From Sporosarcina sp. JAI121 (GTDB taxonomy: Bacteria > Bacillota > Bacilli > Bacillales_A > Planococcaceae): 64,000 bases of DNA. Under the pieces are notes generated by a model. The model was not told where the DNA came from and searched no databases. It saw only the letters and a list, made by a program, of their open reading frames with translations. Below, piece after piece: positions 48,657-58,323 of the stretch (positions are counted from its first letter, which is position 1; each line of letters begins with the position of its first letter). The DNA is taken from the NCBI RefSeq assembly GCF_013408665.1, contig NZ_JACCCL010000004.1:1-64000 (forward strand). Direction: 5' to 3'. Both the position numbers and the translations under genes were made by a program.

Positions 48657-49895
48657 ATGAGTGGAAAAAAAACAGAGAATATAAAAATAGCGGGAACAGC
48701 AGAGACTAAAAAGAAAGTTACTATGAGTGTTTTATTGGGTGCAGCATTCCTAATGGCGACATCATCGATAGGTCCCGGATTTTTAACGCAAACAACCGTA
48801 TTTACGCAGCAATTGGCGGCAAGTTTTGGGTTTGTCATATTGATTTCATTGATATTGGATGTCTTCACTCAAATGAATATTTGGAGAATCATTGCTGTAT
48901 CGGGGTTACGCGGTCAAGAAATCGCGAACAAAGTAGTACCGGGACTTGGCGTGTTTTTAGCCATTCTTATTGTAATGGGGGGTCTTGCATTTAATATCGG
49001 AAACGTTGCGGGAGCGGGTCTAGGATTGAATGCGATGCTTGGACTAGACCCGATAATGGGGGCTATTATAAGTGCGACATTCGCAATTTTCATTTTCCTT
49101 GTGAAAGAAGCGGGAAAAGCAATGGATAAAGTTGCACAAATAGCAGGTTTAGTAATGATTCTACTAATGCTCTATGTGGCATTTACGACATCTCCGCCAG
49201 TAGGGGAAGCAATCGTGAACACGTTTAAACCGGAACAAATCAGTATATTTGCTATAGTGACATTAGTCGGCGGTACGGTCGGCGGATACATAACGTTTGC
49301 TGGCGGGCATCGACTGTTGGATGCTGGCGTCAAAGGTATTGAATCTTTACCTGAAGTAACAAAGAGTTCTGTAATAGGGATTATGGTTACAGGCGTTATG
49401 CGTGTAGCATTATTCTTAGCGGTACTAGGAGTCGTCTCCAAAGGCCTTGCAATTGACCCGTCAAATCCTCCGGCATCTGTATTCCAACTTGCTGCAGGTG
49501 ATATCGGGTATAGAATGTTTGGTGTCATTATGTAGGCGGCGGCTATTACGTCCGTGGTGGGAGCTGCTTATACGTCTGTTTCCTTTATTAGATCATTCCA
49601 TCCGTTAATAGAGAAATATCATAATTGGGTTATTATCTTATTTATTTTATTATCAACAATTACATTTGCATTGATTGGGCGTCCTGTTAATGTCCTCTTA
49701 CTTGTTGGGGCTCTAAATGCACTCATTTTGCCACTTGCTTTAGGAACGCTGTTAATAGCTGCTTATAAGAAAGATATCGTCGGTAGTTATAAACATCCGC
49801 TATGGTTGACGATAGGCGGCGGATTTGTCGTTATTGTCATGGGTGTTTTAGGAATCGTGACACTTATCGAACAAATTCCATTGCTTTTTAAGTGA
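48657..49895 (+). pseudogene. ycsG: Nramp-like transporter YcsG with in-frame TAG
   Basis: An NRAMP-related membrane transporter of the YcsG type, expected to import a substrate linked to oxoproline or divalent cations. The frame reads from ATG 48657 (RBS AAAGGGG) through about ten membrane segments, but meets TAG at 49533-49535 in YRMFGVIM-stop-AAAITSVVGAAYTSVSF. The same frame continues without other stops to 49895. In B. subtilis YcsG a tryptophan is expected at this place, so TGG has probably become TAG. The result is a 292-residue truncated protein, unless the stop is suppressed or is a sequencing error. The remaining 113 codons would hold the last membrane segments. Confidence 0.87.
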
Positions 49896-49926
49896 GTAGA
49901 TTTTATTTCTGAAGGAGGGATGACGG

Positions 49927-50718
49927 TTGGGAAATTATGAAACGATGGCTTCAAATGAAATAAGGAGCCTCATCCGGAAGCAGGTAATAACAGGTCCAAC
50001 GGCTGGTATGTCTAAAGGTTTCACACAAGCAAATTTGGTGATTTTGAAGAAAGAACATGCCTTTGATTTCTTGCTGTTCTGCCAGCGGAATCCGAAGTCT
50101 TGTCCATTACTGGACGTGACGGAACCCGGCTCATTCATACCCGGAACAATTGCAAAAGAGGCTGATATTCGTAAAGATATTCCAAGATACCGTATTTACA
50201 GAGATGGCATGAATACGGAGGAAGTTATGGATATCACCGAGTATTGGGAAGATGACATGGTTGGTTTCCTATTAGGTTGCAGTTTCACCTTTGAAACGCC
50301 ATTACTTGAGAGCGGGATTCCAATCCGGCATATCGAGGAAAAATGTAATGTTCCAATGTATAAAACGAATATTCAATGTGAGAAAGCAGGAGTATTTGAA
50401 GGTCCTACTGTTGTCAGTATGCGTCCAATGTCGCATGAAGATGCCATTCGGGCGATTCAAATCACCTCTCGCTTTCCGGCTGTACACGGATCACCCATCC
50501 ATTTCGGGAATCCGAGTCAGATTGGCATAGCCGATATTTCAAAGCCTGATTTCGGTGATTCGGTAACAATCAAAGAAGGTGAAATTCCTGTGTTCTGGGC
50601 CTGCGGTGTGACGCCCCAAGCAGTCGCTATGCAATGTAAACCTTCGATAATGATTACGCATGCGCCAGGCTGTATGTTCATCAGTGATATAAAGGATGAA
50701 AAACTTAGTATTTTATAA
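49927..50718 (+). CDS. ycsI: Putative hydro-lyase, DUF1445/YcsI family
   Basis: A 263-residue protein of the DUF1445 (D-glutamate cyclase-like / putative hydro-lyase) family. Landmarks: ITGPTAGMSKGFTQANLVIL, YRIYRDGMNTEEVMDITEYW, GCSFTFETPLLESGIP, SRFPAVHGSPIHFGNP and the final TPQAVAMQCKPSIMITHAPG. Starts at TTG 49927 after GAAGGAGGG. Its position after pxpA and ycsG suggests that it feeds oxoproline, for example by forming it from D-glutamate, but that is an inference from the family. Confidence 0.92.
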   Translation: MGNYETMASNEIRSLIRKQVITGPTAGMSKGFTQANLVILKKEHAFDFLLFCQRNPKSCPLLDVTEPGSFIPGTIAKEADIRKDIPRYRIYRDGMNTEEVMDITEYWEDDMVGFLLGCSFTFETPLLESGIPIRHIEEKCNVPMYKTNIQCEKAGVFEGPTVVSMRPMSHEDAIRAIQITSRFPAVHGSPIHFGNPSQIGIADISKPDFGDSVTIKEGEIPVFWACGVTPQAVAMQCKPSIMITHAPGCMFISDIKDEKLSIL

Positions 50719-50727
50719 ACAAGCGCC

Positions 50728-50766
50728 ATGCGCTACTACAATTTCGGATTGTGGTAGCGCATGATT
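50728..50766. terminator. Bidirectional terminator after ycsI
   Basis: CATGCGCTACTACAAT pairs with ATTGTGGTAGCGCATG around a 5-base loop, followed by T-rich sequence. It lies between the convergent ycsI and LD-carboxypeptidase genes. Confidence 0.85.
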
Positions 50767-50768
50767 CT

Positions 50769-51692
50769 TTATGGGCTTACAGTTGGTTCCATCACAGTCA
50801 ATGTACGGTTAGCTGTGTTCATATTCAGTGTTGTCCCGATTGGTATGGTGGCTTTATATACTCCATGTGCAGTCGCCAAGTTAGACATTAAGGGTTTGCC
50901 CAGAGGAGCTAAAAATTCGTTTATTAGATCTTCATATGTTTTTCCATACGCCTCCACACAACGTGTACATTCTCCCATAATAATCCCGATACAATCATCA
51001 AACTTCTTGGCTAGTAGAAGATGGTTCAAATATCTGTAAACAGTATTTATCGGCTCATGTGTTTCTTCGAGTACGATTATTTTACCAACCGTATTGATTT
51101 CAAAAGATGTCCCTAAAGTACCTATAAAAGACGTTAAGTTCCCCCCGACAACGGGACCGGTCACATTTCCCTTAACGATGCTGACAAGGTCCATGCCAGG
51201 GGGATTTTTTATTTCCCAAGGTGCGGTTACTGTTGAAGTTGCGAAGGAAAATTGGTTAAAATTATATGCTGGAGTTGTCGGGATGAAATCGATGAGAAGT
51301 AGACTTTGAAAAGTAATAAGATCCGCGTATTCATACAATACATTCAGTAGCACGGTAATGTCACTATAGCCTGAAACGATCTTCGGGTTTTGGCGAATGA
51401 TTGAAAAGTCGAGGTAGGGGAGAATACCCGCTACACCGACGCCGCCCCTTGTAGGTAAAATCCACTTCACTTCCTTATTCATAAACATTCCCATCAAATC
51501 AGATGCCATTTGTTGCGGGGTTGCAGCAAGGAATCCATTCGACGAATAGACGTGCTCCCCGACAAGTACTTTAAATCCCCTATTTCTTAAGGTTGTAATT
51601 CCTTCATTTATTCTACTTGCTGCCAAAGGACTACCCAACGTGACAATTCCAACGGTATCGCCAGTCTGCAATTGAGGTGGTTTAGTGACCAT
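50769..51692 (-). CDS. LD-carboxypeptidase (peptidase S66 family)
   Basis: A 307-residue serine peptidase of family S66 (LdcA/MccF). The nucleophile serine lies in KIVSGYSDITVLL near residue 110; the glutamate is expected in IIVLEETHEP and the histidine in LATAHGVYKATIPIG. The N-terminus LQTGDTVGIVTLGSPLAASR is typical of the family. It would trim tetrapeptides of murein or cleave microcin-like peptides. GAAGGGAG precedes the ATG. No signal peptide. Monocistronic. Confidence 0.92.
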   Translation of the reverse strand: MVTKPPQLQTGDTVGIVTLGSPLAASRINEGITTLRNRGFKVLVGEHVYSSNGFLAATPQQMASDLMGMFMNKEVKWILPTRGGVGVAGILPYLDFSIIRQNPKIVSGYSDITVLLNVLYEYADLITFQSLLLIDFIPTTPAYNFNQFSFATSTVTAPWEIKNPPGMDLVSIVKGNVTGPVVGGNLTSFIGTLGTSFEINTVGKIIVLEETHEPINTVYRYLNHLLLAKKFDDCIGIIMGECTRCVEAYGKTYEDLINEFLAPLGKPLMSNLATAHGVYKATIPIGTTLNMNTANRTLTVMEPTVSP

Positions 51693-51926
51693 CTGTTGTA
51701 GCTCCCTTCAGGATAAAACGTGTCCATATTATTCATTGTATTGTTAAAGAGAAGGCGTCATAACATGAAAATATTTTTCATATGGATGATTGACATTGTT
51801 TCATTTTGTGTGTTCCGTCAACTTGGATGAAGTGGAAAAAATAACAGTTACGGGACCTTTCGCATATGTTATAATAAAAAGAAAAATGGTCTGAATAGTC
51901 TGTATTCGTCATTTTTTCATGGGGTT

Positions 51927-52775
51927 ATGATTATGAGGAATTTCAAAAAAAAGAAACTGCTATTCTTCTTTATAAGTATATGTATGTTGCTTTTGGTCGG
52001 TTATGAGGCCAGGCCATTCAATCTTGCCGAAATGAATGGGATGATCAGTGTAGCACATCGCGGTGCTTCCAATTTCGCGCCGGAAAACACACATTCCGCT
52101 TTTCAGAAAGCGTTGGAGCTTGGTGCTGACTTTTTAGAGTGCGATGTCCATCTATCCAAAGACGGGGAATTGATCATTATGCATGATGACAAAGTGGACA
52201 GGACGACAAACGGTACTGGCTTTGTAAAAGACTTCACACTTGAAGAATTGAAGGAACTGGATGCAGGAAGTAAATACCATACTTCTTTTGCAGGTGAACA
52301 AATCATGACGTTGGATGAACTCCTCGAAGAATTTTACGGTAAGGCGGGTTTATTGATTGAGATAAAAAAACCGTTCATGTATCCAGGTATTGAGGAGAAA
52401 GTGGTAACCCTATTAAAGGAACGAAAAAATGTAAGCGGTATCATTGTTCAATCCTTTGATATGGAATCCATGAGGAAAGTGAATCTGCTGTTTCCGGAAT
52501 TGGAAGTCGCCATACTTATGAAACCATCGATTCAACATCTGTCTACCCAAAAAATAATGGACCTGACATCCTTTGCGACATACATCAATTTTAACGTATC
52601 GTATGTCAATCAACGCGTGATTGATCAAATACATAATGAGGGTGGAAAAGTATTGGTCTGGTCTACGAAAAGTCGGAGATGGGTGGACAAAGCCTATCAT
52701 TACGACGTTGATGGTATCATAACGGACTTTTCAATCTGGCCTGTCGAGGGGCCCGTCCATCTAGTGCAAGATTAG
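51927..52775 (+). CDS. Glycerophosphodiester phosphodiesterase, membrane-anchored
   Basis: A 282-residue GDPD-family enzyme that hydrolyses glycerophosphodiesters to glycerol-3-phosphate and an alcohol. The N-terminus KKKKLLFFFISICMLLLVGY is a membrane anchor or uncleaved signal, so the catalytic domain lies outside the cytoplasm. Catalytic motifs: SVAHRGASNFAPENT (His-Arg-Gly and Glu-Asn), FLECDVHLSKDGELIIMHDD (Glu and Asp with His) and LLIEIKKP. The start is weak; ATG 51933 is an alternative. Confidence 0.93.
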   Translation: MIMRNFKKKKLLFFFISICMLLLVGYEARPFNLAEMNGMISVAHRGASNFAPENTHSAFQKALELGADFLECDVHLSKDGELIIMHDDKVDRTTNGTGFVKDFTLEELKELDAGSKYHTSFAGEQIMTLDELLEEFYGKAGLLIEIKKPFMYPGIEEKVVTLLKERKNVSGIIVQSFDMESMRKVNLLFPELEVAILMKPSIQHLSTQKIMDLTSFATYINFNVSYVNQRVIDQIHNEGGKVLVWSTKSRRWVDKAYHYDVDGIITDFSIWPVEGPVHLVQD

Positions 52776-52796
52776 TCTGAAATAAAAGAGGGAAAT

Positions 52797-52834
52797 CCAG
52801 TACCAGCCGATACTTGGGCAGTACTGGCTTTTTT
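52797..52834 (+). terminator. Terminator of the GDPD gene
   Basis: CCAGTAC pairs with GTACTGG across a 17-base loop, then T6. Confidence 0.75.
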
Positions 52835-52919
52835 GAATGATTTTTTAGTAGCTGGCTTTCTTGACAATGAAAAACGGGAGCCATACACTTATGAGTAGAA
52901 AAGATAGTTGGAGGACAAA

Positions 52920-54134
52920 ATGACAAATCATACATTCATACCAATCATTATCGGAACAGACATGAATGCTTACAACATGGCGATATCATTCCATGAGGAG
53001 TATGGCATCAAACCAATTTTAGTGGGCAAAGAGCCTTTATCATTCACAAGTTTAAGTTCAATACCCAAGACGATAGAACTCAACCCGAGGCTGCCTGAAA
53101 AACAAGTATTCGTCAGTTTCCTGAAAGAAGTTGCGGCGAAGTACGCAGAGCCAGGGAAAAAGATGCTCCTAGTCGGGACGAACGATCTTTACGTCCGGAT
53201 GATCATCGAAAATGCGGACGAGCTGAAAAGTCATTTCGTATTCAACTATATCTCGGAGCCGCTTATGAACGATGTGCTCGTTAAATCGAATTTCTATAAG
53301 TTGTGTGCCGAACACGGCATCGATGCACCAGCTACATATTTCTATTCGTGTCGGGATGAGCAGCCATTTGCGGAAGAAGTCATGTTCCCGATCATCATCA
53401 AGCCAAGCAACGGTGTTGAGTATTACAAGAATCCGTTTGCGGGCATGGAAAAAGTGTACAAAGTCAATTCCTACGAAGAAATCCACACCGTTATTAAAAC
53501 GATTAAAGCAAGTGGCTATAAAGAAGACCTAATTATCCAGGATTATATTCCGGGAGACGATACATATATGTGGGATTCCGTATTCTACATGAACAGCCAT
53601 GGGAAAGCTGAACTTATCACTTTCGCGCAAGTCGTCCTGCAAGAGCATACAGTCACTGCAATCGGGAACTATACAGCGCTCATCACCCGATACAATGAAG
53701 AGATGATGATGAAGCTGAAAGGTTTCCTGGAAGCACTGAACTACGTCGGCTATGCGAACTTCGATTTGAAATATGACGAACGTGACGGCAAGTTCAAAGT
53801 GTTTGAGGTGAACATACGACAAGGACGTTCAAGCTATTACATCACTGCTTGTGGTCATAATATGGCGAAGTATCTGGTTGACGATGTCATTCACGGTCAA
53901 CAGAAAGAGCTGACGTTACTTAATGAAAAATTCTTGTTCACCGTCGTCCCAAAAATCGTACTAAAGAAATTTGTTTCAAATCCGGAAGTGCTTAAACATG
54001 TGAAAGTGTTGCTTCGGAAAGGAAAATACGGCAATCCATTGTTTTATAAAAAGGATCGTCATTTCAAGCGTAAACTTTATTTATTTGCAAGACAGATCAA
54101 TTACTACCGGAAATATAAAAATAGTAAGTGGTGA
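52920..54134 (+). CDS. ATP-grasp carboxylate-amine ligase
   Basis: A 404-residue ATP-grasp enzyme of the type that includes D-aspartate ligases and other peptidoglycan- or polyglutamate-modifying ligases. The N-terminal domain starts IPIIIGTDMNAYNMAISFHEEYGIKPILVGK; the ATP-binding part has FPIIIKPSNGVEYY and LIIQDYIPGDDTYMW; the catalytic metal region is VFEVNIRQGRSSYY. The substrate pair cannot be told from sequence. ATG 52920 follows TTGGAGG; the TTG at 52908 overlaps the RBS. It could act on cell-wall peptides. Confidence 0.87.
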   Translation: MTNHTFIPIIIGTDMNAYNMAISFHEEYGIKPILVGKEPLSFTSLSSIPKTIELNPRLPEKQVFVSFLKEVAAKYAEPGKKMLLVGTNDLYVRMIIENADELKSHFVFNYISEPLMNDVLVKSNFYKLCAEHGIDAPATYFYSCRDEQPFAEEVMFPIIIKPSNGVEYYKNPFAGMEKVYKVNSYEEIHTVIKTIKASGYKEDLIIQDYIPGDDTYMWDSVFYMNSHGKAELITFAQVVLQEHTVTAIGNYTALITRYNEEMMMKLKGFLEALNYVGYANFDLKYDERDGKFKVFEVNIRQGRSSYYITACGHNMAKYLVDDVIHGQQKELTLLNEKFLFTVVPKIVLKKFVSNPEVLKHVKVLLRKGKYGNPLFYKKDRHFKRKLYLFARQINYYRKYKNSKW

Positions 54135-54136
54135 CG

Positions 54137-54171
54137 AAAACTCCCTATACCAAATGTATAGGGAGTTTTTC
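54137..54171 (+). terminator. Terminator of the ATP-grasp gene
   Basis: AAAACTCCCTATA pairs with TATAGGGAGTTTT around a short loop, then T5. Confidence 0.9.
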
Positions 54172-54235
54172 AGTTGTGATTGAGTTGTCAGAATTAACGC
54201 TATATAATTAATGGTAAAAGGAGGATAAATTTGAA

Positions 54236-54847
54236 ATGAAAAAGTATATGAAGGAATTTGCTGCATTTCCTGATATAACTGTCATGTTTATCATTTTCTT
54301 ACTATGTGCTACCTTTACTGTGCCTTATGCATTACTTTACGGGACATGGATTGCTTTAGTCATTGGGATGTTGACATATGCAACAAGTGAATATATTGTA
54401 CACCGGTTTTTATTTCACATTAAAACGCCTAAAAACCCGTTCCTGCTAAAAATGATCAAACGTTTACATTATGATCACCATGTATATCCGGATGATTTGA
54501 AATTATTATTTTTGCCCTTATGGTTCAGTATTCCGGGATTTCTAATTTATTCACTAATCGTTTATTTGAGTACGGGAAGTATCGGATTGACAACAGCATT
54601 CGCAACGGGTCTGGTTGCTTATTTTCTCTTTTACGAGTGGAAACACTATATTGCACATAAGCCTATTCAGCCTCGCACTCAAATGGGGAAAAATATTAAG
54701 AAACACCATCTTCTGCATCACTTTAAAAACGAGAATTATTGGTTCGGCGTCACTCATACGACATTTGATAAAAGACTTGGAACATTTAAAGAGAATAAGG
54801 AAGTGGAGAAGAGTCCGACTGCCCGTAATTTAGAAAATAGAGGATAG
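54236..54847 (+). CDS. Fatty acid hydroxylase/sterol desaturase family membrane protein
   Basis: A 203-residue membrane protein of the di-iron fatty acid hydroxylase superfamily. Its eight-histidine pattern is visible: SEYIVHRFLFH near 50, HYDHHVYPDD near 78, HYIAHKP near 140 and KKHHLLHHF near 157. About four membrane segments. It probably introduces oxygen into a lipid or carotenoid-type substrate. AAAGGAGGA precedes the ATG. It ends in a strong terminator at 54852-54893. Confidence 0.9.
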   Translation: MKKYMKEFAAFPDITVMFIIFLLCATFTVPYALLYGTWIALVIGMLTYATSEYIVHRFLFHIKTPKNPFLLKMIKRLHYDHHVYPDDLKLLFLPLWFSIPGFLIYSLIVYLSTGSIGLTTAFATGLVAYFLFYEWKHYIAHKPIQPRTQMGKNIKKHHLLHHFKNENYWFGVTHTTFDKRLGTFKENKEVEKSPTARNLENRG

Positions 54848-54851
54848 GATG

Positions 54852-54893
54852 AAAAAGGTTTCCCTGGATGAATCAATCAAGGAAACCTTTTTG
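54852..54893 (+). terminator. Terminator of the hydroxylase-type gene
   Basis: AAAAAGGTTTCC pairs with GGAAACCTTTTT across a 17-base loop. Confidence 0.88.
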
Positions 54894-55251
54894 ATAGACC
54901 TACGTACTAGTAGTAAGAAGAAATCTAGTAAAGTTTATGGCAACTAATTTTCCGAACCTATTTGAGTCAGTTAGTAAAGTTAATTGTGGAATGATTATAT
55001 ATGTTGAACATTTGAATATGTGTGTAAACTGAGCGGGAGGTATCCCCAAGCGCCGATGCGTGTAAGAAGGTCACTCCATATTCCAATCCAATAAAAGTGG
55101 ATCTTCCCGGTATCTCAATATCTAATAGATAAACTAGCGCAGGCATCTCCAAGTGCCGTAGTACATATCAAGGGATTCCTAACTCCTACTTGTACTTTTT
55201 TCATTCTATTGGTAGCACAAATAGACCCAATTAATGAAACTGACTAACGAT
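54894..55251. other. Intergenic region with repeat arms
   Basis: No gene. It carries two direct copies, 108 bp apart, of the repeat arm otherwise found in the inverted-repeat element: 55033-55063 (GCGGGAGGTATCCCCAAGCG, then CCGATGCGTGT) and 55141-55170 (AGGCATCTCCAAGTGCCGTAG onward). Confidence 0.65.
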
Positions 55252-55289
55252 GAAAAGGGACTACAGCCAGCGAGGCTTGTAGTCCCTTA
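55252..55289 (-). terminator. Terminator of the reductase gene
   Basis: AAGGGACTACA pairs with TGTAGTCCCTT across a 12-base loop, with T-run on the minus strand (TTTTCATCG). Confidence 0.85.
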
Positions 55290-55311
55290 TATCATTCATT
55301 GAAACTTGACC

Positions 55312-56364
55312 TTATACATCGAAATAAGCTTCAATGATCAACCGTGTCGTCTGTTCATCCATTACCAAATGATTGACATCAGTTCCTTCAATGAGTTTGC
55401 GGGTATTGCTGTCATCAAAATTGAAAGAGCGGCATAAATAAGCATTGAATATGCTGATCATGCCATTCAACTTTTCTTCGTCAGCCGTCAGCATGCCTGG
55501 TTCAGCATTCTCGATGATTTCCAACTGATTAAAATCAAGTGCATTTTTGATAAGTGAAAGCAGCGCATAGTTTGTTGCAGGCGACGGGTTCGTAATGTTA
55601 TATATTTTACCGGCCTCCGCTTTTCTTGCCGCAAGTGCTAAAATATCGGCGACGTAATTGACGGGAACCAAATTGGATGTAGATTCTTTGCTCCCAATCA
55701 CATGGTAAACTATATCGGCCGTGTCCGCAGATCTTGCGATACGCCGCTTGAACACGTCAAGTGCTCGCATGAAACCGTAGAGAGTAAACTCAGAATCGGC
55801 TTCGCCCGTTTCCGAATCGCCAACAATGATCGATGGCCGGAAAATCGATATATCCATGTGCTCGGAATAAGAAAGAGCAAGATGTTCGGATTTCACTTTG
55901 CTTTCCTCATAGGGATTATGGACATCCTTATCGATAGGATAGAGCGCCTCAACGCCATGCGTGCGTTTCCCTACCGTATAGGCTGTACTAATATAGAAGA
56001 ACCGCTCCACTCCAAATGCTTTCGCCAATTCCAGTGCGTTTTCCGTGCCATCGTAATTGACCTTAAAGATTTCATCACGTAACTCTTCGTCGAATTTCAC
56101 AAGAGCCGCAATATGATAAAAAAGGTCGACGTTGCCTTTTAAATCTTGAATGGCGTCGTCAGAAAGCCCGCAGAGCGGTTGTGTAATATCGCCGGTCAGA
56201 AGTTTTATTCTGTCGGCGGCGTTTCCTGAAAGACCGGCTACAAGCTTTTCAGCCTTATCCATATCCCGCACCAGGACGAACAATGTATGATCAGTTGTCT
56301 CGAGTAGGTTATTCAGTAACTTACCTCCAAGGAAACCGGTAGAACCTGTTAAGAAAATCGTCAA
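55312..56364 (-). CDS. NAD(P)-dependent SDR, thioester reductase-like
   Basis: A 350-residue extended short-chain dehydrogenase of the thioester reductase/male-sterility type. The N-terminal NAD(P) motif is TGSTGFLGGKLL at residues about 6-17, then a DITQPLCGLS loop and the active site STAYTVGKRTHG with later YEESKVKSE (Tyr and Lys). The C-terminal region resembles NAD-binding 4 domains of fatty acyl reductases. TTG 56364 behind GGAGGG is chosen over ATG 56406. The substrate may be a fatty acyl or isoprenoid thioester; this is not proven. Confidence 0.88.
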   Translation of the reverse strand: MTIFLTGSTGFLGGKLLNNLLETTDHTLFVLVRDMDKAEKLVAGLSGNAADRIKLLTGDITQPLCGLSDDAIQDLKGNVDLFYHIAALVKFDEELRDEIFKVNYDGTENALELAKAFGVERFFYISTAYTVGKRTHGVEALYPIDKDVHNPYEESKVKSEHLALSYSEHMDISIFRPSIIVGDSETGEADSEFTLYGFMRALDVFKRRIARSADTADIVYHVIGSKESTSNLVPVNYVADILALAARKAEAGKIYNITNPSPATNYALLSLIKNALDFNQLEIIENAEPGMLTADEEKLNGMISIFNAYLCRSFNFDDSNTRKLIEGTDVNHLVMDEQTTRLIIEAYFDV

Positions 56365-56526
56365 CCTAAATCCCTCCATGAATAGAACGGAAATCAATCC
56401 ATCCAATTGCTATTCCAATTATCGCATAGGTGGCCGCTGAAGTGAAAAATTAATGGTTCTATGTTTGAAATGATGCGTTTAGAGGTAAAGATAACGTGGA
56501 TTCAACATCAAGGAGGACCTAACAGC

Positions 56527-56679
56527 ATGAGAAAGATAGAGGAAACACAGATGGATCAGAAGAGAGAGGAAATCATCCAGAGACTTGTAAAAGAGGGTGT
56601 TTTCAAATTATATGGAAAACAATTATACGAACTTCCTCTTTACGCACTTATGAAAGCATATATAATACGCACTGAATAA
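56527..56679 (+). CDS. FbpA-like Fur-regulated basic protein
   Basis: A 50-residue protein with the pattern IIQRLVKEGVFKLYGKQLYELPLYALMKAYI, which matches the Fur-regulated basic protein family (FbpA), small proteins involved in the iron-sparing response of B. subtilis. The ATG at 56527 follows AAGGAGGA; a longer in-frame ORF starts at 56461 without an RBS. No obvious Fur box was seen upstream. A terminator follows at 56692-56720. Confidence 0.78.
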   Translation: MRKIEETQMDQKREEIIQRLVKEGVFKLYGKQLYELPLYALMKAYIIRTE

Positions 56680-56691
56680 TAGATTTCCGGC

Positions 56692-56720
56692 TGGATTACT
56701 CCAATAGCCGGTATTTTTTA
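56692..56720 (+). terminator. Terminator of the FbpA-like gene
   Basis: CCGGCT pairs with AGCCGG across a 13-base loop, then T6. Confidence 0.75.
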
Positions 56721-56794
56721 TATAGTATGATTGATGATTATGCAATTGAGGTAAACTACTATAATGAAAGCTAACAGTAGACGGGGGTAATGGG

Positions 56795-58246
56795 ATGTTA
56801 GATAACAAATTGAAAAAACTTCAAAGTGATTGGCTCGATGAAGCAACAATATCTGCGATGCAGGTGAAAATAAGCAAGGGGGAATTAACGTCCGAAGAAC
56901 TTACGTTCATGTATATTGACACGATTTCAAATAGAAATAAAAATGTGAATGCAGTGTTGGAATTGAATCCGGAAGCTGTGCAAATTGCTAGGGCACTTGA
57001 CGTGGAAAGGTGTGAAAAAGGGCCGCGTTCACTTCTTCACGGTATTCCGGTTTTACTGAAAGACAATATGGGAACGAAGGATATGATGCATACGAGTTGC
57101 GGTTCCTTGGCATTAAAGGATTATTATGCAGTAGAAGACGCATTTCTCGTCAAGAAATTGCGTGCAGCGGGTGCGGTCATTCTTGGGAAGACGAATATGA
57201 CGGAGTGGGCTAACTTCATGTCGGACCGGATGACGAACGGCTGGAGTTCGCGCGGGGGGCAAGTGAATAATCCCTATGGCTTATTCGATGTCGGCGGATC
57301 AAGCTCGGGCGCCGGAGCCGCTATCGCAGCGAATATGGCCGCTGTAGCAATCGGTACAGAGACCACAGGGTCAATTCTCAATCCATCGGCCCAAAACTCG
57401 CTTGTCGGTATTAAGCCGACTGTTGGGGCGATCAGCCGTACAGGTGTAATACCGCTTTCATACACACAAGATACACCGGGACCTATGGCAAGGACTGTAC
57501 ATGATGCAGCAATCACGTTCGGGCTGATGGTCGGTTCAGATCCTGATGACCTGGTAACTCAAGAGTCATCTCGCTTGAACAAAATCGATTGGATATCCAT
57601 CCTGGATGAAAGAGCGCTTGAAGGTGTACGTCTTGGAGTGGCGCGCTCGATTTTTGAACGGGAAGCTTCGACGGAACGGTTAGCTCTTTTTGACGCTGCC
57701 CTTACACAATTGAAAGCGGCAGGCGCGGTCATCATCGATGATATTGACCTTGGCACAATGGAAAATGATCTCGGTTATAACGTGCTTCTTTATGAATTCA
57801 AGGCGGCGCTGAATGCTTATCTTGGAAAAACACCGATGACAAATCCAATCCGTACATTGGCTGATATCATCCGTTTCAATAATGAAAATGCGGAAGAAAC
57901 ATTGAAATTTGGTCAAGTGATGCTGGAAAAAGTTGAACGGACTAGCGGAACACTGACAGAACGTGCATATATCGAGGCACTTCTTCGAAATCGTCATTTG
58001 GCAGCCGACATTGCACTTGGTAAGGCGCTGGAAGAGCACAATGTTCAAGCGCTTGTATTCCCCCAGGATCATGGGTGCAGCTTTGGAGCGGCGGCGGGAT
58101 ATCCATCCGTTACCGTTCCCGCGGCTTTTTCCGACGCAGGCGAACCGTTCGGCATTACGTTTTCAGGAAAAGCATTTACGGAACCTGATTTGATCAGTTT
58201 TGCCTATGCATTCGAACAACGCGTCATGGCGAGGCGGAAACCTTAA
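56795..58246 (+). CDS. Amidase (amidase-signature family)
   Basis: A 483-residue amidase related to GatA and peptide amidases. The catalytic lysine is in HGIPVLLKDNMGT near residue 88, and the serines in GGSSSGAGAAIAANMAAVAIG and TETTGSI. It is not coupled to a gatB or gatC gene. The C-terminus (VTVPAAFSDAGEPFGITFSGKAFTEPDLI) is of the metabolic amidase type. GGGGGTAATGGG precedes the ATG. The substrate is unknown. Confidence 0.92.
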   Translation: MLDNKLKKLQSDWLDEATISAMQVKISKGELTSEELTFMYIDTISNRNKNVNAVLELNPEAVQIARALDVERCEKGPRSLLHGIPVLLKDNMGTKDMMHTSCGSLALKDYYAVEDAFLVKKLRAAGAVILGKTNMTEWANFMSDRMTNGWSSRGGQVNNPYGLFDVGGSSSGAGAAIAANMAAVAIGTETTGSILNPSAQNSLVGIKPTVGAISRTGVIPLSYTQDTPGPMARTVHDAAITFGLMVGSDPDDLVTQESSRLNKIDWISILDERALEGVRLGVARSIFEREASTERLALFDAALTQLKAAGAVIIDDIDLGTMENDLGYNVLLYEFKAALNAYLGKTPMTNPIRTLADIIRFNNENAEETLKFGQVMLEKVERTSGTLTERAYIEALLRNRHLAADIALGKALEEHNVQALVFPQDHGCSFGAAAGYPSVTVPAAFSDAGEPFGITFSGKAFTEPDLISFAYAFEQRVMARRKP

Positions 58247-58323
58247 TCAGTTTTGTCAGAAATAGCGTGTACAGGAGCCTATTATGATAAACTGAAAGGA
58301 ATAGAGTGAAGGTGGGGATCAAG

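Noticed and set aside
56527..56679. Fur box in front of the FbpA-like gene
   Set aside because: I looked for a GATAATGATTATC-type palindrome between 56400 and 56527 and found none of convincing quality.
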